A stretch of DNA of 64,000 nt. Origin: an uncultured Flavobacteriaceae bacterium (GTDB taxonomy: Bacteria > Bacteroidota > Bacteroidia > Flavobacteriales > Flavobacteriaceae). The first letter of the stretch is position 1; each line of letters begins with the position of its first letter. The notes under the pieces were generated by a model, which searched no databases, was not told the origin of the DNA, and was given only the letters and a program-made list of their open reading frames with translations. The stretch covers positions 62,001 to 126,000 of the forward strand of contig CANMXP010000013.1 of the NCBI GenBank assembly GCA_947501845.1, in the 5' to 3' direction. Positions 34,713 through 43,800 of this stretch are shown here, one piece after another. Made by a program: the position numbers and the translations under genes.

Positions 34713-35751
34713 ATTTTTTGTTGGCTAATTGTCCGCAGGCCGCATCAATATCTTTTCCACGACTGCGGCGCACATTTACAACAATTCTATTTTTCTCTAA
34801 GGTATGGATATAGTTCTCTAAAGCCTCATTGGTTGCCTGTTTAAAATCGCCATCATCAATAGGGTTGTACTCAATTATATTTACTTTACTTGGCACATAC
34901 TTACAGAATTCCACCAAGGCATCAATATCTTTTTGTGTATCATTTATGCCTTTCCAAACCACATATTCGTAACTTATTTTACGTTTGGTTTTGGCATACC
35001 AATATTCTAATGCTTCTTTTAAATCTATTAAAGGAAAAGTTTCATTAAAGGGCATTATTGACGTCCGAACTTCATCAATAGCTGAGTGCAAAGACACCGC
35101 CAAATTAAATTTCACGTCGTCATCTGCCATTTTTTTAATCATTTTAGGCACACCCGATGTGGATACTGTGATTCGCTTTGCAGACATCCCTAAACCTTCT
35201 GAAGATGTAATTTTATCAATAGCCTTAATAACATTATTATAATTCATAAGAGGCTCCCCCATTCCCATAAAAACGATATTACTTAATGGGCGATTATGAT
35301 ACAAGCGACTTTCTTTATCAATAGCGACTACTTGATCGTAAATCTCATCTGGATTTAAGTTACGCATGCGCTTTAAGCGTGCTGTTGCACAAAATTTACA
35401 ATCTAAACTACAGCCTACCTGACTGGATACGCAGGCGGTTGTTCTTGTTGCTGTTGGTATTAAAACCGATTCTACTATTAAGCCGTCATGCAATAGAACC
35501 GCATTTTTTACCGTACCATCATTACTACGCTGCATAGTATCTACTTCTATATGGTTGATAACAAAATGGTCTTCCAACATCTGACGTGTTTCCTTTGAAA
35601 TATTGGTCATATCCTCAAACGTATGCGCCGATTTTTGCCAAAGCCACTCATAAACCTGATTTCCACGGAAAGCTTTATCGCCCTGATTTACAAAGAATGT
35701 TCTTAGATCGTCTTTGGTTAATGCTCGAATGTCTTTTTTGCTTGCTGCCAT
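34711..35751 (-). CDS. rlmN: 23S rRNA (adenine-2503-C2)-methyltransferase / tRNA methyltransferase RlmN
   Basis: The 346-residue radical-SAM enzyme methylates A2503 of 23S rRNA and A37 of some tRNAs. The cluster motif is CSLDCKFC, followed by MGMGEPLMNYNNV for SAM binding. The C-terminal Cys needed for the methyl-transfer mechanism is present in RGKDIDAACGQLA. The N-terminal helical domain (LTKDDLRTFFVNQGDKAFRG) is normal. Its promoter region has TATTTTAG close to the -7 consensus, and it is separated from queA upstream by a terminator. Confidence 0.95.
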   Translation of the reverse strand: MAASKKDIRALTKDDLRTFFVNQGDKAFRGNQVYEWLWQKSAHTFEDMTNISKETRQMLEDHFVINHIEVDTMQRSNDGTVKNAVLLHDGLIVESVLIPTATRTTACVSSQVGCSLDCKFCATARLKRMRNLNPDEIYDQVVAIDKESRLYHNRPLSNIVFMGMGEPLMNYNNVIKAIDKITSSEGLGMSAKRITVSTSGVPKMIKKMADDDVKFNLAVSLHSAIDEVRTSIMPFNETFPLIDLKEALEYWYAKTKRKISYEYVVWKGINDTQKDIDALVEFCKYVPSKVNIIEYNPIDDGDFKQATNEALENYIHTLEKNRIVVNVRRSRGKDIDAACGQLANKK

Positions 35752-35860
35752 AAGTGTTGCTAAAATAGTGAAAGGTTTTTCGATTTTAGATATTTGATTT
35801 TATTAATTGGTACTCAGAGGTCAAGACAACATTTTTTTGTTTCCACGTATTGATATATCT

Positions 35861-35892
35861 AAAAAAAGCCTTGTTAAACAAAACAAGGCTTT
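35861..35892 (-). terminator. Intrinsic terminator downstream of queA
   Basis: On the minus strand AAAGCCTTGTT (35892-35882) pairs with AACAAGGCTTT (35875-35865), followed by a T-run reaching 35861. It lies 40 bp past the queA stop and upstream of the rlmN start. Confidence 0.85.
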
Positions 35893-35931
35893 AAAAATAT
35901 GTTTATAAAGATTCTGAAAACAAGTTCAGAA

Positions 35932-36981
35932 TTATAGAATTAACATGGCATCTCCGTAGCTATAAAATTTATACTTTTCTTTTACAGCTTCCTCGTATGC
36001 TTTTTTAATAAAATCATGTCCTGCAAATGCCGAAACCATCATTAACAATGTTGATTTTGGGGTATGAAAATTAGTAATCATACAATTAGCAATACTAAAA
36101 TCGTAAGGAGGAAAAATAAATTTATTGGTCCATCCTTCAATTTCATTTAATCTACCACTTGAAGACACAGAACTTTCTATAGCACGCATAGCGGTAGTTC
36201 CTACTGCACAGATACGTTTTTTATTTTCTATACCTTTATTTACAATATTGACTGCTCTTTCATCAATCTTTAACTCTTCGCTATCCATTTTGTGTTTTGA
36301 CAAATCTTCAACCTCAACTGGATTAAAAGTACCCAATCCTACGTGTAAAGTTACTTCTGCAAAATCAACTCCTTTAATTTCTAACCTTTTTAGTAAGTGT
36401 TTAGAAAAGTGAAGACCTGCAGTTGGAGCTGCTACCGCACCTTCGTTTTTTGCATATATGGTTTGATAACGTGCTTCATCGTCTGGTTCTACATCTCTTT
36501 TTATATATTTTGGAAGTGGTGTTTCTCCAAGTTCATTTAGCTTTCTACGGAACTCTGAATAGGATCCATCATATAAAAAACGTAATGTACGCCCTCTAGA
36601 GGTTGTATTATCTATAACTTCTGCTACCAATGTATCATCATCACCAAAGTATAGTTTGTTACCTATTCTTATTTTACGTGCAGGATCAACCAAAACATCC
36701 CAAAGACGTTGTTCTTCATTTAATTCTCTTAATAAGAACACTTCTATCCTAGCGCCTGTTTTTTCCTTATTACCATATAACCTTGCAGGAAACACTTTAG
36801 TATTATTAAGGATTAATACATCTTCTTCGTCAAAATAATCTATGAGATCCTTAAACATTTTATGCTCAATGGTTTGTTCTTTTCTATTTAAAACCATTAA
36901 ACGTGACTCGTCTCTGTTTTCTGCAGGGTATTCTGCTAATAATTCATCTGGAAGATTGAAACCAAAGTGTGATAATTTCAT
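35932..36981 (-). CDS. queA: S-adenosylmethionine:tRNA ribosyltransferase-isomerase QueA
   Basis: The 349-residue enzyme moves the ribosyl group of SAM to preQ1 in tRNA to make epoxyqueuosine. Diagnostic segments are the N-terminal [30 protein letters not shown], the APTAGLHFS motif, and [23 protein letters not shown]. Length is normal. It has its own promoter 127-158 bp upstream and a terminator behind it, so it is monocistronic. Confidence 0.96.
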   Translation of the reverse strand: MKLSHFGFNLPDELLAEYPAENRDESRLMVLNRKEQTIEHKMFKDLIDYFDEEDVLILNNTKVFPARLYGNKEKTGARIEVFLLRELNEEQRLWDVLVDPARKIRIGNKLYFGDDDTLVAEVIDNTTSRGRTLRFLYDGSYSEFRRKLNELGETPLPKYIKRDVEPDDEARYQTIYAKNEGAVAAPTAGLHFSKHLLKRLEIKGVDFAEVTLHVGLGTFNPVEVEDLSKHKMDSEELKIDERAVNIVNKGIENKKRICAVGTTAMRAIESSVSSSGRLNEIEGWTNKFIFPPYDFSIANCMITNFHTPKSTLLMMVSAFAGHDFIKKAYEEAVKEKYKFYSYGDAMLIL

Positions 36982-37107
36982 TTGTTAGTTTTTTGTTTTT
37001 AGTATGTCAAATGATGCTTCTTATTATAGCATAAAGCTTTAGGTAGAAAAATACCTTAAAATTCTGAAAGAATCATTTAATAAGTTGTTTCGTTTTTTTG
37101 AAAGCTG

Positions 37108-37139
37108 CAAATATACAATCTGCGAATAGGGGTTGTCAA
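37108..37139 (-). promoter_or_regulatory. Promoter of queA
   Basis: On the minus strand TTG (37139-37137), a 21-bp spacer and TATATTTG (37115-37108) match the Bacteroidota consensus exactly. The expected transcription start near 37101 leaves a leader of about 120 bases before the queA ATG. No preQ1 riboswitch was recognised in that leader. Confidence 0.75.
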
Positions 37140-37154
37140 GTAAATGAGTGATTA

Positions 37155-38381
37155 TTATTCAGTTATTTTAAATCCGATAGATTTTAAATCGTCCCAAAAA
37201 GCTGGATACGATTTAGAAACAACCATGGCATCCTCTATTATAATTGGTGTTTTAAGAGCTAAAGGCGCAAATGCCATTGCCATTCTATGATCGTGATAGG
37301 TTGCAATTGATACGAATTCGTTAATCGTATTAGAAGCCGATAAATGTAGAGACTTATCTGTAATCTCAACATGGCCACCTAATTTTTCGATTTCATTTTT
37401 TAAGGCAACCAACCTATCGGTTTCTTTAATTTTAAGGGTATGAAGCCCTGCCAAATCACAAGGCATTCCTAAAGCAAAGCAGGTTATTGCTATTGTTTGT
37501 GCAATATCTGGAGCATTTTTTAAATTTAAAGTCAACGGTTCTAAATTCGAAAATTCTTTCTTTAGAGTAACACTATTGTTGGCATTAAAAACAGTACTCA
37601 CTCCAAAATGTTTATAAATATCTGCTAAAACAGAATCACCTTGTAAGGAATTTTCTTTGTACGAAGACAATGTAATTTCTGTTCCAACTTCACTCATAGC
37701 AACAATACTAAAAAAGTAGGATGCTGATGACCAATCTGATTCTACAGTCAATGTTTTTGGTTGCTGATTCTTACTTTCTGGTTTTACGGTTATAGTATTT
37801 CCGATAAACGAGGATTCTACACCAATCTCTTCTAACAAACTGAGTGTCATTTTAATGTAAGGAATCGATGTTATTTCTCCCTCAAGGATAAGCTCCAATC
37901 CGTTTTCAAGCTTAGAAGCAATAAGTAATAGAGCAGAAATGTATTGGCTACTTACGTTTGCTTTTAATGAAACTTTATGTTTCGTTAATTTTTTACCTTT
38001 TATTTTTATTGGAGGAAGCCCTTCATTTTCAGTATAGCTAATATCTGCTCCTAGCTCTCGAAGTGCTTCTACTAATACTTTAATAGGGCGCTCTTTCATT
38101 CGTTTAGAACCTGTAAGCGTTACTTCTCTCCCTTCTTGAACTGAAAAATACGCCGTTAAAAAGCGCATCGCTGTACCTGCATGATTAATGTCTACTATAT
38201 TTGAATCTGTGCTTAAAGCATTCGTCATTAAGTTACTATCATCAGAATTTGACACATTGTCAAGACTAATTTCGGGATACAGAGCCTTTAAAAGCAACAA
38301 TCTATTCGATTCACTTTTAGATCCTGTTATTTGAATTGAAGATTTCTTAGAAATTGTCGATTTTTGAAGTGTAATATGCAT
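37155..38381 (-). CDS. aroA: 3-phosphoshikimate 1-carboxyvinyltransferase (EPSP synthase)
   Basis: The 408-residue enzyme joins shikimate-3-phosphate and phosphoenolpyruvate in the shikimate pathway. Substrate-binding segments are GSKSESNRLLLLKAL near the N-terminus, NHAGTAMRFLTA-like (HAGTAMRFL) in the middle, and KETDRLVALKNE plus YHDHRMAMAFAPLAL near the C-terminus. The ATG at 38381 is preferred over a TTG at 38405. It follows the MazG-like gene by about 33 bp. It lies apart from the Phe/Tyr operon at 45-49 kb. Confidence 0.95.
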   Translation of the reverse strand: MHITLQKSTISKKSSIQITGSKSESNRLLLLKALYPEISLDNVSNSDDSNLMTNALSTDSNIVDINHAGTAMRFLTAYFSVQEGREVTLTGSKRMKERPIKVLVEALRELGADISYTENEGLPPIKIKGKKLTKHKVSLKANVSSQYISALLLIASKLENGLELILEGEITSIPYIKMTLSLLEEIGVESSFIGNTITVKPESKNQQPKTLTVESDWSSASYFFSIVAMSEVGTEITLSSYKENSLQGDSVLADIYKHFGVSTVFNANNSVTLKKEFSNLEPLTLNLKNAPDIAQTIAITCFALGMPCDLAGLHTLKIKETDRLVALKNEIEKLGGHVEITDKSLHLSASNTINEFVSIATYHDHRMAMAFAPLALKTPIIIEDAMVVSKSYPAFWDDLKSIGFKITE

Positions 38382-38414
38382 GCCTATGAATTCTCTTTTA
38401 AACAAGCTGCAAAT

Positions 38415-38741
38415 TTACTTTAATTTTTCGTTATTATGGTGCCTATCGTGATCTCGTTTTGCTTTCTTATCCATTCTTTTATCAAATGCTTTTTGCAAAT
38501 CGACTCCTGTTTGGTTTGCCAGACATAAAACCACAAATAAAACATCTGCCAATTCTTCCCCAAGGTCTTTATCTTTATCACTTTCTTTTTCACTTTGTTC
38601 TCCATAACGCCTTGCTATAATACGAGCTACCTCTCCTACTTCTTCTGTAAGTTGAGCCATATTGGTAAGTTCATTAAAATAACGAACACCATGTTCATTA
38701 ATCCAATCGTCAACTATTTTTTGTGCATTTTTTATATCCAT
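38415..38741 (-). CDS. MazG-like nucleotide pyrophosphohydrolase
   Basis: The 108-residue protein is an all-alpha NTP pyrophosphatase. The metal-binding pattern is visible: LTEEVGEVARIIARR gives the first ExxE pair, and LGEELADVLFVVLCLA the ExxD pair. Such enzymes remove noncanonical or excess nucleoside triphosphates. The C-terminus is very basic (KRMDKKAKRDHDRHHNN). It lies between the DUF3857 proteins and aroA on the same strand with short gaps and is probably co-transcribed with them. Confidence 0.88.
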   Translation of the reverse strand: MDIKNAQKIVDDWINEHGVRYFNELTNMAQLTEEVGEVARIIARRYGEQSEKESDKDKDLGEELADVLFVVLCLANQTGVDLQKAFDKRMDKKAKRDHDRHHNNEKLK

Positions 38742-38742
38742 A

Positions 38743-40746
38743 CTATACTTTTGTTAATACTATCTGTTCATTTTCTTTTTCTATTATTTGCTTAAAGTAT
38801 TCTTTTAGAGCATCATAATATATAGGAGAAATAATTGATTGATTAATTTGCAATTCAATTAAAAAATGTATCATATTATTTGAATGGGACACATTATATT
38901 TAAAAACTCCTAAATTATCTGGCATGACAAATGCCGCTTTCTCTGGGGCAGACTCCACTTTATACCCATCAGGTATTTTTATTACAATTTGATATCTGGT
39001 GGCAGCAGGATATCCAAAATCGACTGGAAATTCTCGATTTTCTAATTTAAAAGGGTTTTCTGTAGTCTTTAAAAAGAACATAGGTGAAAAATATATTTTA
39101 TCGCCTATAATATCTGCCTGACTCTCTTTATTAAATTTATAAGATTCTATGGCTGGTTTAGATAAATCATTTTTGTTTTTCACCTGAAAATCAGAAATTT
39201 CCATACCGTTGTATTTATTTTCTAACTTTTCTAAAAAATCCTCCTCATCAGCTTTATTATATTTTTGTCTGTATGATAATGCCATATGATTGGTTTTTAT
39301 ACTCCTAAAACTTCCTTCAATAGCACCTTCTTCGTTTAAATTAACCATCAAGGAAATATTGTTTTTTGATTTCTGTTTTGGATATAAATCGACCAATGTA
39401 GAGCCTCCCTTTTCTGCAATAACCCGTCCTTGCCAATTCAATGTTCTAAATGGCAAAACATTTGGAGTACTATACGCACTGGTAGCATCTAACAGCATAT
39501 TTCCTTCAGGGAATTTAACATAGCTAACAACATAGTTGTAACCTTCTCTTGTTGGGAACAACGGAATTCCATTTTGTCTTGTACTTACCAAAACTGGATA
39601 CGCAGTTAAACCTGCATACTTTAACATAGAGGTTAACATTAAATTTATCTCTGCAACATTTCCCACATGTTCCTTAAATGCTTTTTTAACACCTACATTG
39701 GTATACTTGCCATAGCCTCCATTCCATTTCACCTTAGATTTAACAAAATTAAAAATTAAAGCTGTACGTTTCACAGGATCTGATATAGAACCAATCATAG
39801 CATCTATTTCATCTTTAAAATAGCTTGTTTTATGTAATTCTTCCCCAAAATAGGAGCTTTTATAAATGGTTTTAACAACGTCTTCCCAAGTTGTTGAATA
39901 ATACTTAATTGTTGACCGCGGAAATTTAGTATAAGATAGTTCGTACTTCATGGCCGATCTATAATTATTTATACTATTTACATAAGGTTCCTCTTTTAAA
40001 GCTGGTACGTTTGTAAGATCATATGACGATATATTCTTAGTGAAATCTACATCTGAGGAATGGAATGATGTAGAAACAGAACCATTAGTAGATCTAGTCT
40101 TACTATTAAAAGTAATTTTGTCCCCTCTGGTTTCTATTTTAGGAATTACTGATAAAAACCCTTTAGTACTCGTTTTAAAAACAAAATATTCTGGTGCTTC
40201 AAATACAGCTTCTAATTTTTTTACTGGAATATCATACTGAAAATCAAAATCATCAACATTAGAGTAGAAAGGAGACATGATCTTATATCTAAACTCAACC
40301 ACACAACCTTCTTTAATATTTGGCATGGTAAATTTTGTTTCATTAAAATATTTAGATCTTTCGGATTTAAAAATGCCTTCTTTAGTTAGCTTCGTGTCTT
40401 CTATTTTTCCTTCAACCAAATTATAGGTATAGGCTTTAATATTGCTTACATCTTCTTTATCGCTTCCATTTTTATATAGGCTTACTTGTTCTGTTGCATA
40501 ACCAAAGCCTTCTTGGTTATATATTTTTATGCGCTCATGTATATCTGTTACCAAACGGAAGCCTTCATTTTGTATATATTCAAAAAAAGTTCTTCTATAC
40601 TTATATAAATACGTGGCACCTGCAGAGGAGTCTAATGGATTAAATTTTTCTTGCAGTTCTTCTTTAGAGATTTTCCCAAATTTATAATCTTGAGCAAATG
40701 TTGTTATGGTAAAGCATAAGCTAAACAAAATCGCTATGGTTTTCAT
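38743..40746 (-). CDS. DUF3857 protein with degenerate transglutaminase fold
   Basis: With the ATG at 40746 the protein has 667 residues and a signal peptide ending TTFAQ. It has an N-terminal DUF3857 beta domain (about 45-260), a transglutaminase-like domain (about 300-430) and a C-terminal DUF3858-like beta region. Where the paralogue at 40763 has the catalytic GDCK and NH, this protein has GNVA and NY: Val364 replaces Cys and Tyr405 replaces His, while Asp420 (LLDATS) is kept. It therefore looks like a pseudoenzyme. A TTG start at 40761 is possible but adds only five residues. It lies 16 bp after the paralogue, so the pair is one operon. Confidence 0.85.
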   Translation of the reverse strand: MKTIAILFSLCFTITTFAQDYKFGKISKEELQEKFNPLDSSAGATYLYKYRRTFFEYIQNEGFRLVTDIHERIKIYNQEGFGYATEQVSLYKNGSDKEDVSNIKAYTYNLVEGKIEDTKLTKEGIFKSERSKYFNETKFTMPNIKEGCVVEFRYKIMSPFYSNVDDFDFQYDIPVKKLEAVFEAPEYFVFKTSTKGFLSVIPKIETRGDKITFNSKTRSTNGSVSTSFHSSDVDFTKNISSYDLTNVPALKEEPYVNSINNYRSAMKYELSYTKFPRSTIKYYSTTWEDVVKTIYKSSYFGEELHKTSYFKDEIDAMIGSISDPVKRTALIFNFVKSKVKWNGGYGKYTNVGVKKAFKEHVGNVAEINLMLTSMLKYAGLTAYPVLVSTRQNGIPLFPTREGYNYVVSYVKFPEGNMLLDATSAYSTPNVLPFRTLNWQGRVIAEKGGSTLVDLYPKQKSKNNISLMVNLNEEGAIEGSFRSIKTNHMALSYRQKYNKADEEDFLEKLENKYNGMEISDFQVKNKNDLSKPAIESYKFNKESQADIIGDKIYFSPMFFLKTTENPFKLENREFPVDFGYPAATRYQIVIKIPDGYKVESAPEKAAFVMPDNLGVFKYNVSHSNNMIHFLIELQINQSIISPIYYDALKEYFKQIIEKENEQIVLTKV

Positions 40747-40762
40747 TTTGTTATTTTTCAAT

Positions 40763-42676
40763 TTATTCTTTTTTAATTAATGCCACTTTTGCATTGTCTT
40801 GTTTATTTACTTCTTTATAAAAGGTTCTAAAAGCATCGTAATCTTCTTTGGGAAATTCACCATCTTTTATCACAAATTCTCTTTTGTATATAAGTGTATT
40901 TTTATTTTTTACAATTACCTCAGCTTTATAGCTACCAAATTTATTTTCAATGATTTTATTATTAGGTTTAGACTCTACTTTATAATCTTGAGGTAATGTA
41001 ATTTTAACTTCATCGACATCTGTAAAGCCTCTTTTTATTTTAAGAGGATGTTTTCTATTTCTGTAACGATCTGGTATATCTGTATTTCTATTTAAAGCAT
41101 TTAACGTGAGTAACATTCTATCCCCTATTTTTTTAGAGTAATTGCTTGCCTCAAAGCTAACATCTTCAACAAACTCGACTACTTCTTTGTTGTTTGTAAT
41201 ATGCATACTATTGATTTTGATAGTATTGATATATCTCCAGCGCTTTTTATAATGTTTATCAAGATCTCTTTCTGTCTCAGTTTCTAACCAATATTTATCA
41301 TCATATTGGATGCCTTTGGAAGCAACATTTACATGAGCCTTAATAGCACCTTCGTTTGAAATTGTATAATTCCCTTTAATCCGTTGAATACTCTCTTCCG
41401 TTTTGTATTTTTTTGTGTGTTTGATTTCACCACCTTCTGGGGTTATAACCAGAACGTCTCTATCGTCTGTAAAATCGCCTATAAAACCAAAGGGCAACTT
41501 CTGGCTGGTACACTCTAACCAGATGTCTTCTTTATTTTCTTGAGGGATATTAAGAATGACATGATTACCTTGCATCGCTGCGAAATCTTTCTCTAAACTT
41601 CTTTGAGAACTCCCTGCATACACGACGGTATAATTTGACTTAACCCCTGCTGCTTTTAAGAGAGACATGGTATAATTTGTTAAAGCTTTACAATCTCCAT
41701 AGCCCAGTTTATCCACTTCAGAAGCATTAAAAGGTTTCCAGCCCCCAATACCCACTTGCACACTTATGTAGCGTGTTTTGTCTTGTACATATTGGTAGAT
41801 TTTCTTTGCTTTTGCGACATCATCTGGTTCATCTTTCACCAGATCTTGAATCATACTAACGGTACCCGCAGGCAAATCGTAAGTATCTTTTATCAAATCA
41901 TGATACATCCATTTTCCAAAATCGTTCCAGTTTTCTACCTGTGTATGTACACCTTCTAATGCAAATTGTTTTGAAGCCACCAATATTTTAGGAGACATAT
42001 TAGCAGATCCTGGGCTATACGCCTCAGGTTTTACAGCTGGAATATTTTTTACTTTGTATGTGATTTTCCCTGGAAGTGTTTCTTTTTCTAAATCTAAAAT
42101 TTCAAAATTCTTTTCTTTAGTTCTAATAGTTATATCTTCTGGAAACTCTATGGTATAGGTACTTTTCTCTACACTTAAAAAATAACCGTTTACTGGCATA
42201 AAAGGTCTAATAAATGCCGTATTATTATTCACGACTTCACTAGTAAACTCAATGGTATAAGGATATTTAATTGGTGTATAATCTAAATATTTAACTCTAG
42301 AATCAGAATATAATGTACCTCCATCTACAGCACTCACATCTTTAAAATCGTTCTTCTTTATTTTTTTAATTTCTTTACCAAAATTATCAAAAACCAAAAC
42401 TTCTAAACTTTTAATTTTCAAATTATTATCATAATGCACGTAGGCATTAACATCGTCATCTCCTTTTTTGTTTAATACCGTAATGATTTTTTTATTGGTG
42501 ATGTACATTTCGCTTGAAGACCTTAACACAATATGCACATCGCTAGATCGAATAACAGCATTGGCTTTTTCTTTAAGATTCGTTGGAATTGTAATACTTG
42601 TATATAAATTTTCTTGAGAAGTAATAGATAAAGTTATGAGCAAAATTAAAACACTCACAATTTTTTTAATAATCAT
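40763..42676 (-). CDS. DUF3857 / transglutaminase-like periplasmic protein
   Basis: The 637-residue protein has a signal peptide ending ITSQ (residue 21), a DUF3857 domain (about 40-250) and a transglutaminase-like domain with Cys329 (GYGDCKA), His372 (GNHVIL) and Glu388 (WLECTS) in the triad positions, Glu replacing the usual Asp. A C-terminal beta region follows. Proteins of this type are common in Bacteroidota, are predicted to act in the periplasm, and have no established substrate. The downstream paralogue lacks the Cys and His, so the two may work as an active/inactive pair. Confidence 0.87.
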   Translation of the reverse strand: MIIKKIVSVLILLITLSITSQENLYTSITIPTNLKEKANAVIRSSDVHIVLRSSSEMYITNKKIITVLNKKGDDDVNAYVHYDNNLKIKSLEVLVFDNFGKEIKKIKKNDFKDVSAVDGGTLYSDSRVKYLDYTPIKYPYTIEFTSEVVNNNTAFIRPFMPVNGYFLSVEKSTYTIEFPEDITIRTKEKNFEILDLEKETLPGKITYKVKNIPAVKPEAYSPGSANMSPKILVASKQFALEGVHTQVENWNDFGKWMYHDLIKDTYDLPAGTVSMIQDLVKDEPDDVAKAKKIYQYVQDKTRYISVQVGIGGWKPFNASEVDKLGYGDCKALTNYTMSLLKAAGVKSNYTVVYAGSSQRSLEKDFAAMQGNHVILNIPQENKEDIWLECTSQKLPFGFIGDFTDDRDVLVITPEGGEIKHTKKYKTEESIQRIKGNYTISNEGAIKAHVNVASKGIQYDDKYWLETETERDLDKHYKKRWRYINTIKINSMHITNNKEVVEFVEDVSFEASNYSKKIGDRMLLTLNALNRNTDIPDRYRNRKHPLKIKRGFTDVDEVKITLPQDYKVESKPNNKIIENKFGSYKAEVIVKNKNTLIYKREFVIKDGEFPKEDYDAFRTFYKEVNKQDNAKVALIKKE

Positions 42677-42745
42677 ATATTAAAAGTTTTAAACGTTGAA
42701 GGTATTTGTATAATATTGATTATTATATGAGAAAAATCAGTTTCA

Positions 42746-43267
42746 TTAAATATTTTTAGTACGACAAATTAAAAATCGTACAGCCAATATAAGAAAAGAT
42801 GGGATAAAAATATATTTAAACTCGCTAAATAGCACGCGCATTCCCCATTCTGAAAAAAATGCTTCTACTCCAATTGGTGATACTTGTACGCCTCGAAACG
42901 GGAAGAAAAAACGACTATTATCAAATGGAATCAAAAAACCAACACCTTCACCTCCAGATGTCATAGCATCTAAAAGGCCATGCGAGAGTGTGGATAAAAA
43001 AATAACTAGAAACCAGACGCCTTTATTTTTTCTACCTAAGGTCATCATTAAAATAAAAGCCCATACAACTGAAAATAGTATAGAATGTGAAAACCCTCGG
43101 TGCCCCATAGGATGTGCGTAAGGAATACCAAATTTAAAACCTATAACATCAAAATCTGGCAGTATTGTTGATAATACAGCTAATATTATTAACCATTTTG
43201 CATGGTGCTTATCAATGACTTTTGCTAATGTAAAACCAACTATACCATGTCCAAATACTGATGCCAT
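42746..43267 (-). CDS. DUF457 / YdjM-type membrane-bound metal-dependent hydrolase
   Basis: The 173-residue membrane protein has about four hydrophobic helices and the family motifs HGIVGFTLAKVIDKHH at the N-terminus, LPDFDVIG, and HRGFSHSILFS, whose His, Asp and Ser positions are proposed metal ligands. The YdjM family is annotated as a membrane hydrolase and is induced by DNA damage in E. coli, but its substrate is unknown. Its ATG overlaps the dtd stop codon by one base (TAATG), so the two are translationally coupled. Confidence 0.87.
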   Translation of the reverse strand: MASVFGHGIVGFTLAKVIDKHHAKWLIILAVLSTILPDFDVIGFKFGIPYAHPMGHRGFSHSILFSVVWAFILMMTLGRKNKGVWFLVIFLSTLSHGLLDAMTSGGEGVGFLIPFDNSRFFFPFRGVQVSPIGVEAFFSEWGMRVLFSEFKYIFIPSFLILAVRFLICRTKNI

Positions 43268-43719
43268 TATGTTTTGTTTTTTGAATCGATAATGATAGTA
43301 ACTGGCCCGTCGTTGATCAACGCAACTTTCATATCGGCACCAAATTCTCCAGTCTGCACATTTTTCCCTAAGCTAGCCTCTAATTGTTTTATAAAGCTTT
43401 CATAAAGCGGTATGGCTACATCAGGTTTTGCAGCCTTAATATAGCTAGGCCTATTTCCTTTTTTTGTAGAAGCATGCAAAGTGAATTGACTAACTACAAT
43501 AGCATCACCTTTAACATCCAACAAAGAACGGTTCATTATATTATTTTCATCCCCAAAAACACGAAGATTCGCAATTTTATTAATTAACCATTTAATATCT
43601 TCCTGGGTGTCTTCATTAACAATCCCCAAAAGAATTAAAAGTCCATGCGAAATGGATGCTACTTGCTCGCCATTAATGGTTACACTTGCTTCTGAAACTC
43701 TTTGAATAACTACTTTCAT
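43267..43719 (-). CDS. dtd: D-aminoacyl-tRNA deacylase
   Basis: The 150-residue enzyme removes D-amino acids (and glycine from tRNA-Ala) that were charged by mistake. The cross-dimer active-site motifs are complete: SQFTLHA (with the catalytic Thr) and NDGPVTI near the C-terminus. The N-terminal MKVVIQRVSEASVTINGE is typical. Immediately before its ATG lies a hairpin-forming GC-rich repeat (CCCCTAAATCCCCAAAGGGG, 43721-43740), which could hide the translation start. Confidence 0.95.
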   Translation of the reverse strand: MKVVIQRVSEASVTINGEQVASISHGLLILLGIVNEDTQEDIKWLINKIANLRVFGDENNIMNRSLLDVKGDAIVVSQFTLHASTKKGNRPSYIKAAKPDVAIPLYESFIKQLEASLGKNVQTGEFGADMKVALINDGPVTIIIDSKNKT

Positions 43720-43720
43720 T

Positions 43721-43750
43721 CCCCTAAATCCCCAAAGGGGGCTTTTTTAT
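43721..43750. repeat. CCCC/GGGG hairpin abutting the dtd start
   Basis: CCCC at 43721-43724 or 43731-43734 can pair with GGGGG at 43737-43741, followed on the plus strand by a T-run. It begins two bases before the dtd ATG on the minus strand. Repeats of the form CCCTAAATCCCC...GGGG are frequent between flavobacterial genes (general knowledge), and this is probably one of them. Confidence 0.6.
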
Positions 43751-43800
43751 CGTTGATTAAAACTAATCACTATACTACTTACTGTACTGCAAACTAATCA

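Noticed and set aside
36982-37107. PreQ1 riboswitch in the queA leader
   Set aside because: The leader is long enough, but the compact preQ1 aptamer pattern (stem, then an A-rich tail pairing back into the loop) was not found.
38382-38405. TTG start eight codons upstream for aroA
   Set aside because: An ATG at 38381 fits the usual EPSP synthase N-terminus; the extension adds nothing conserved.
43721-43750. Intrinsic terminator on the plus strand
   Set aside because: The T-run follows on the plus strand, but no plus-strand gene ends nearby. It is better read as a dispersed repeat.
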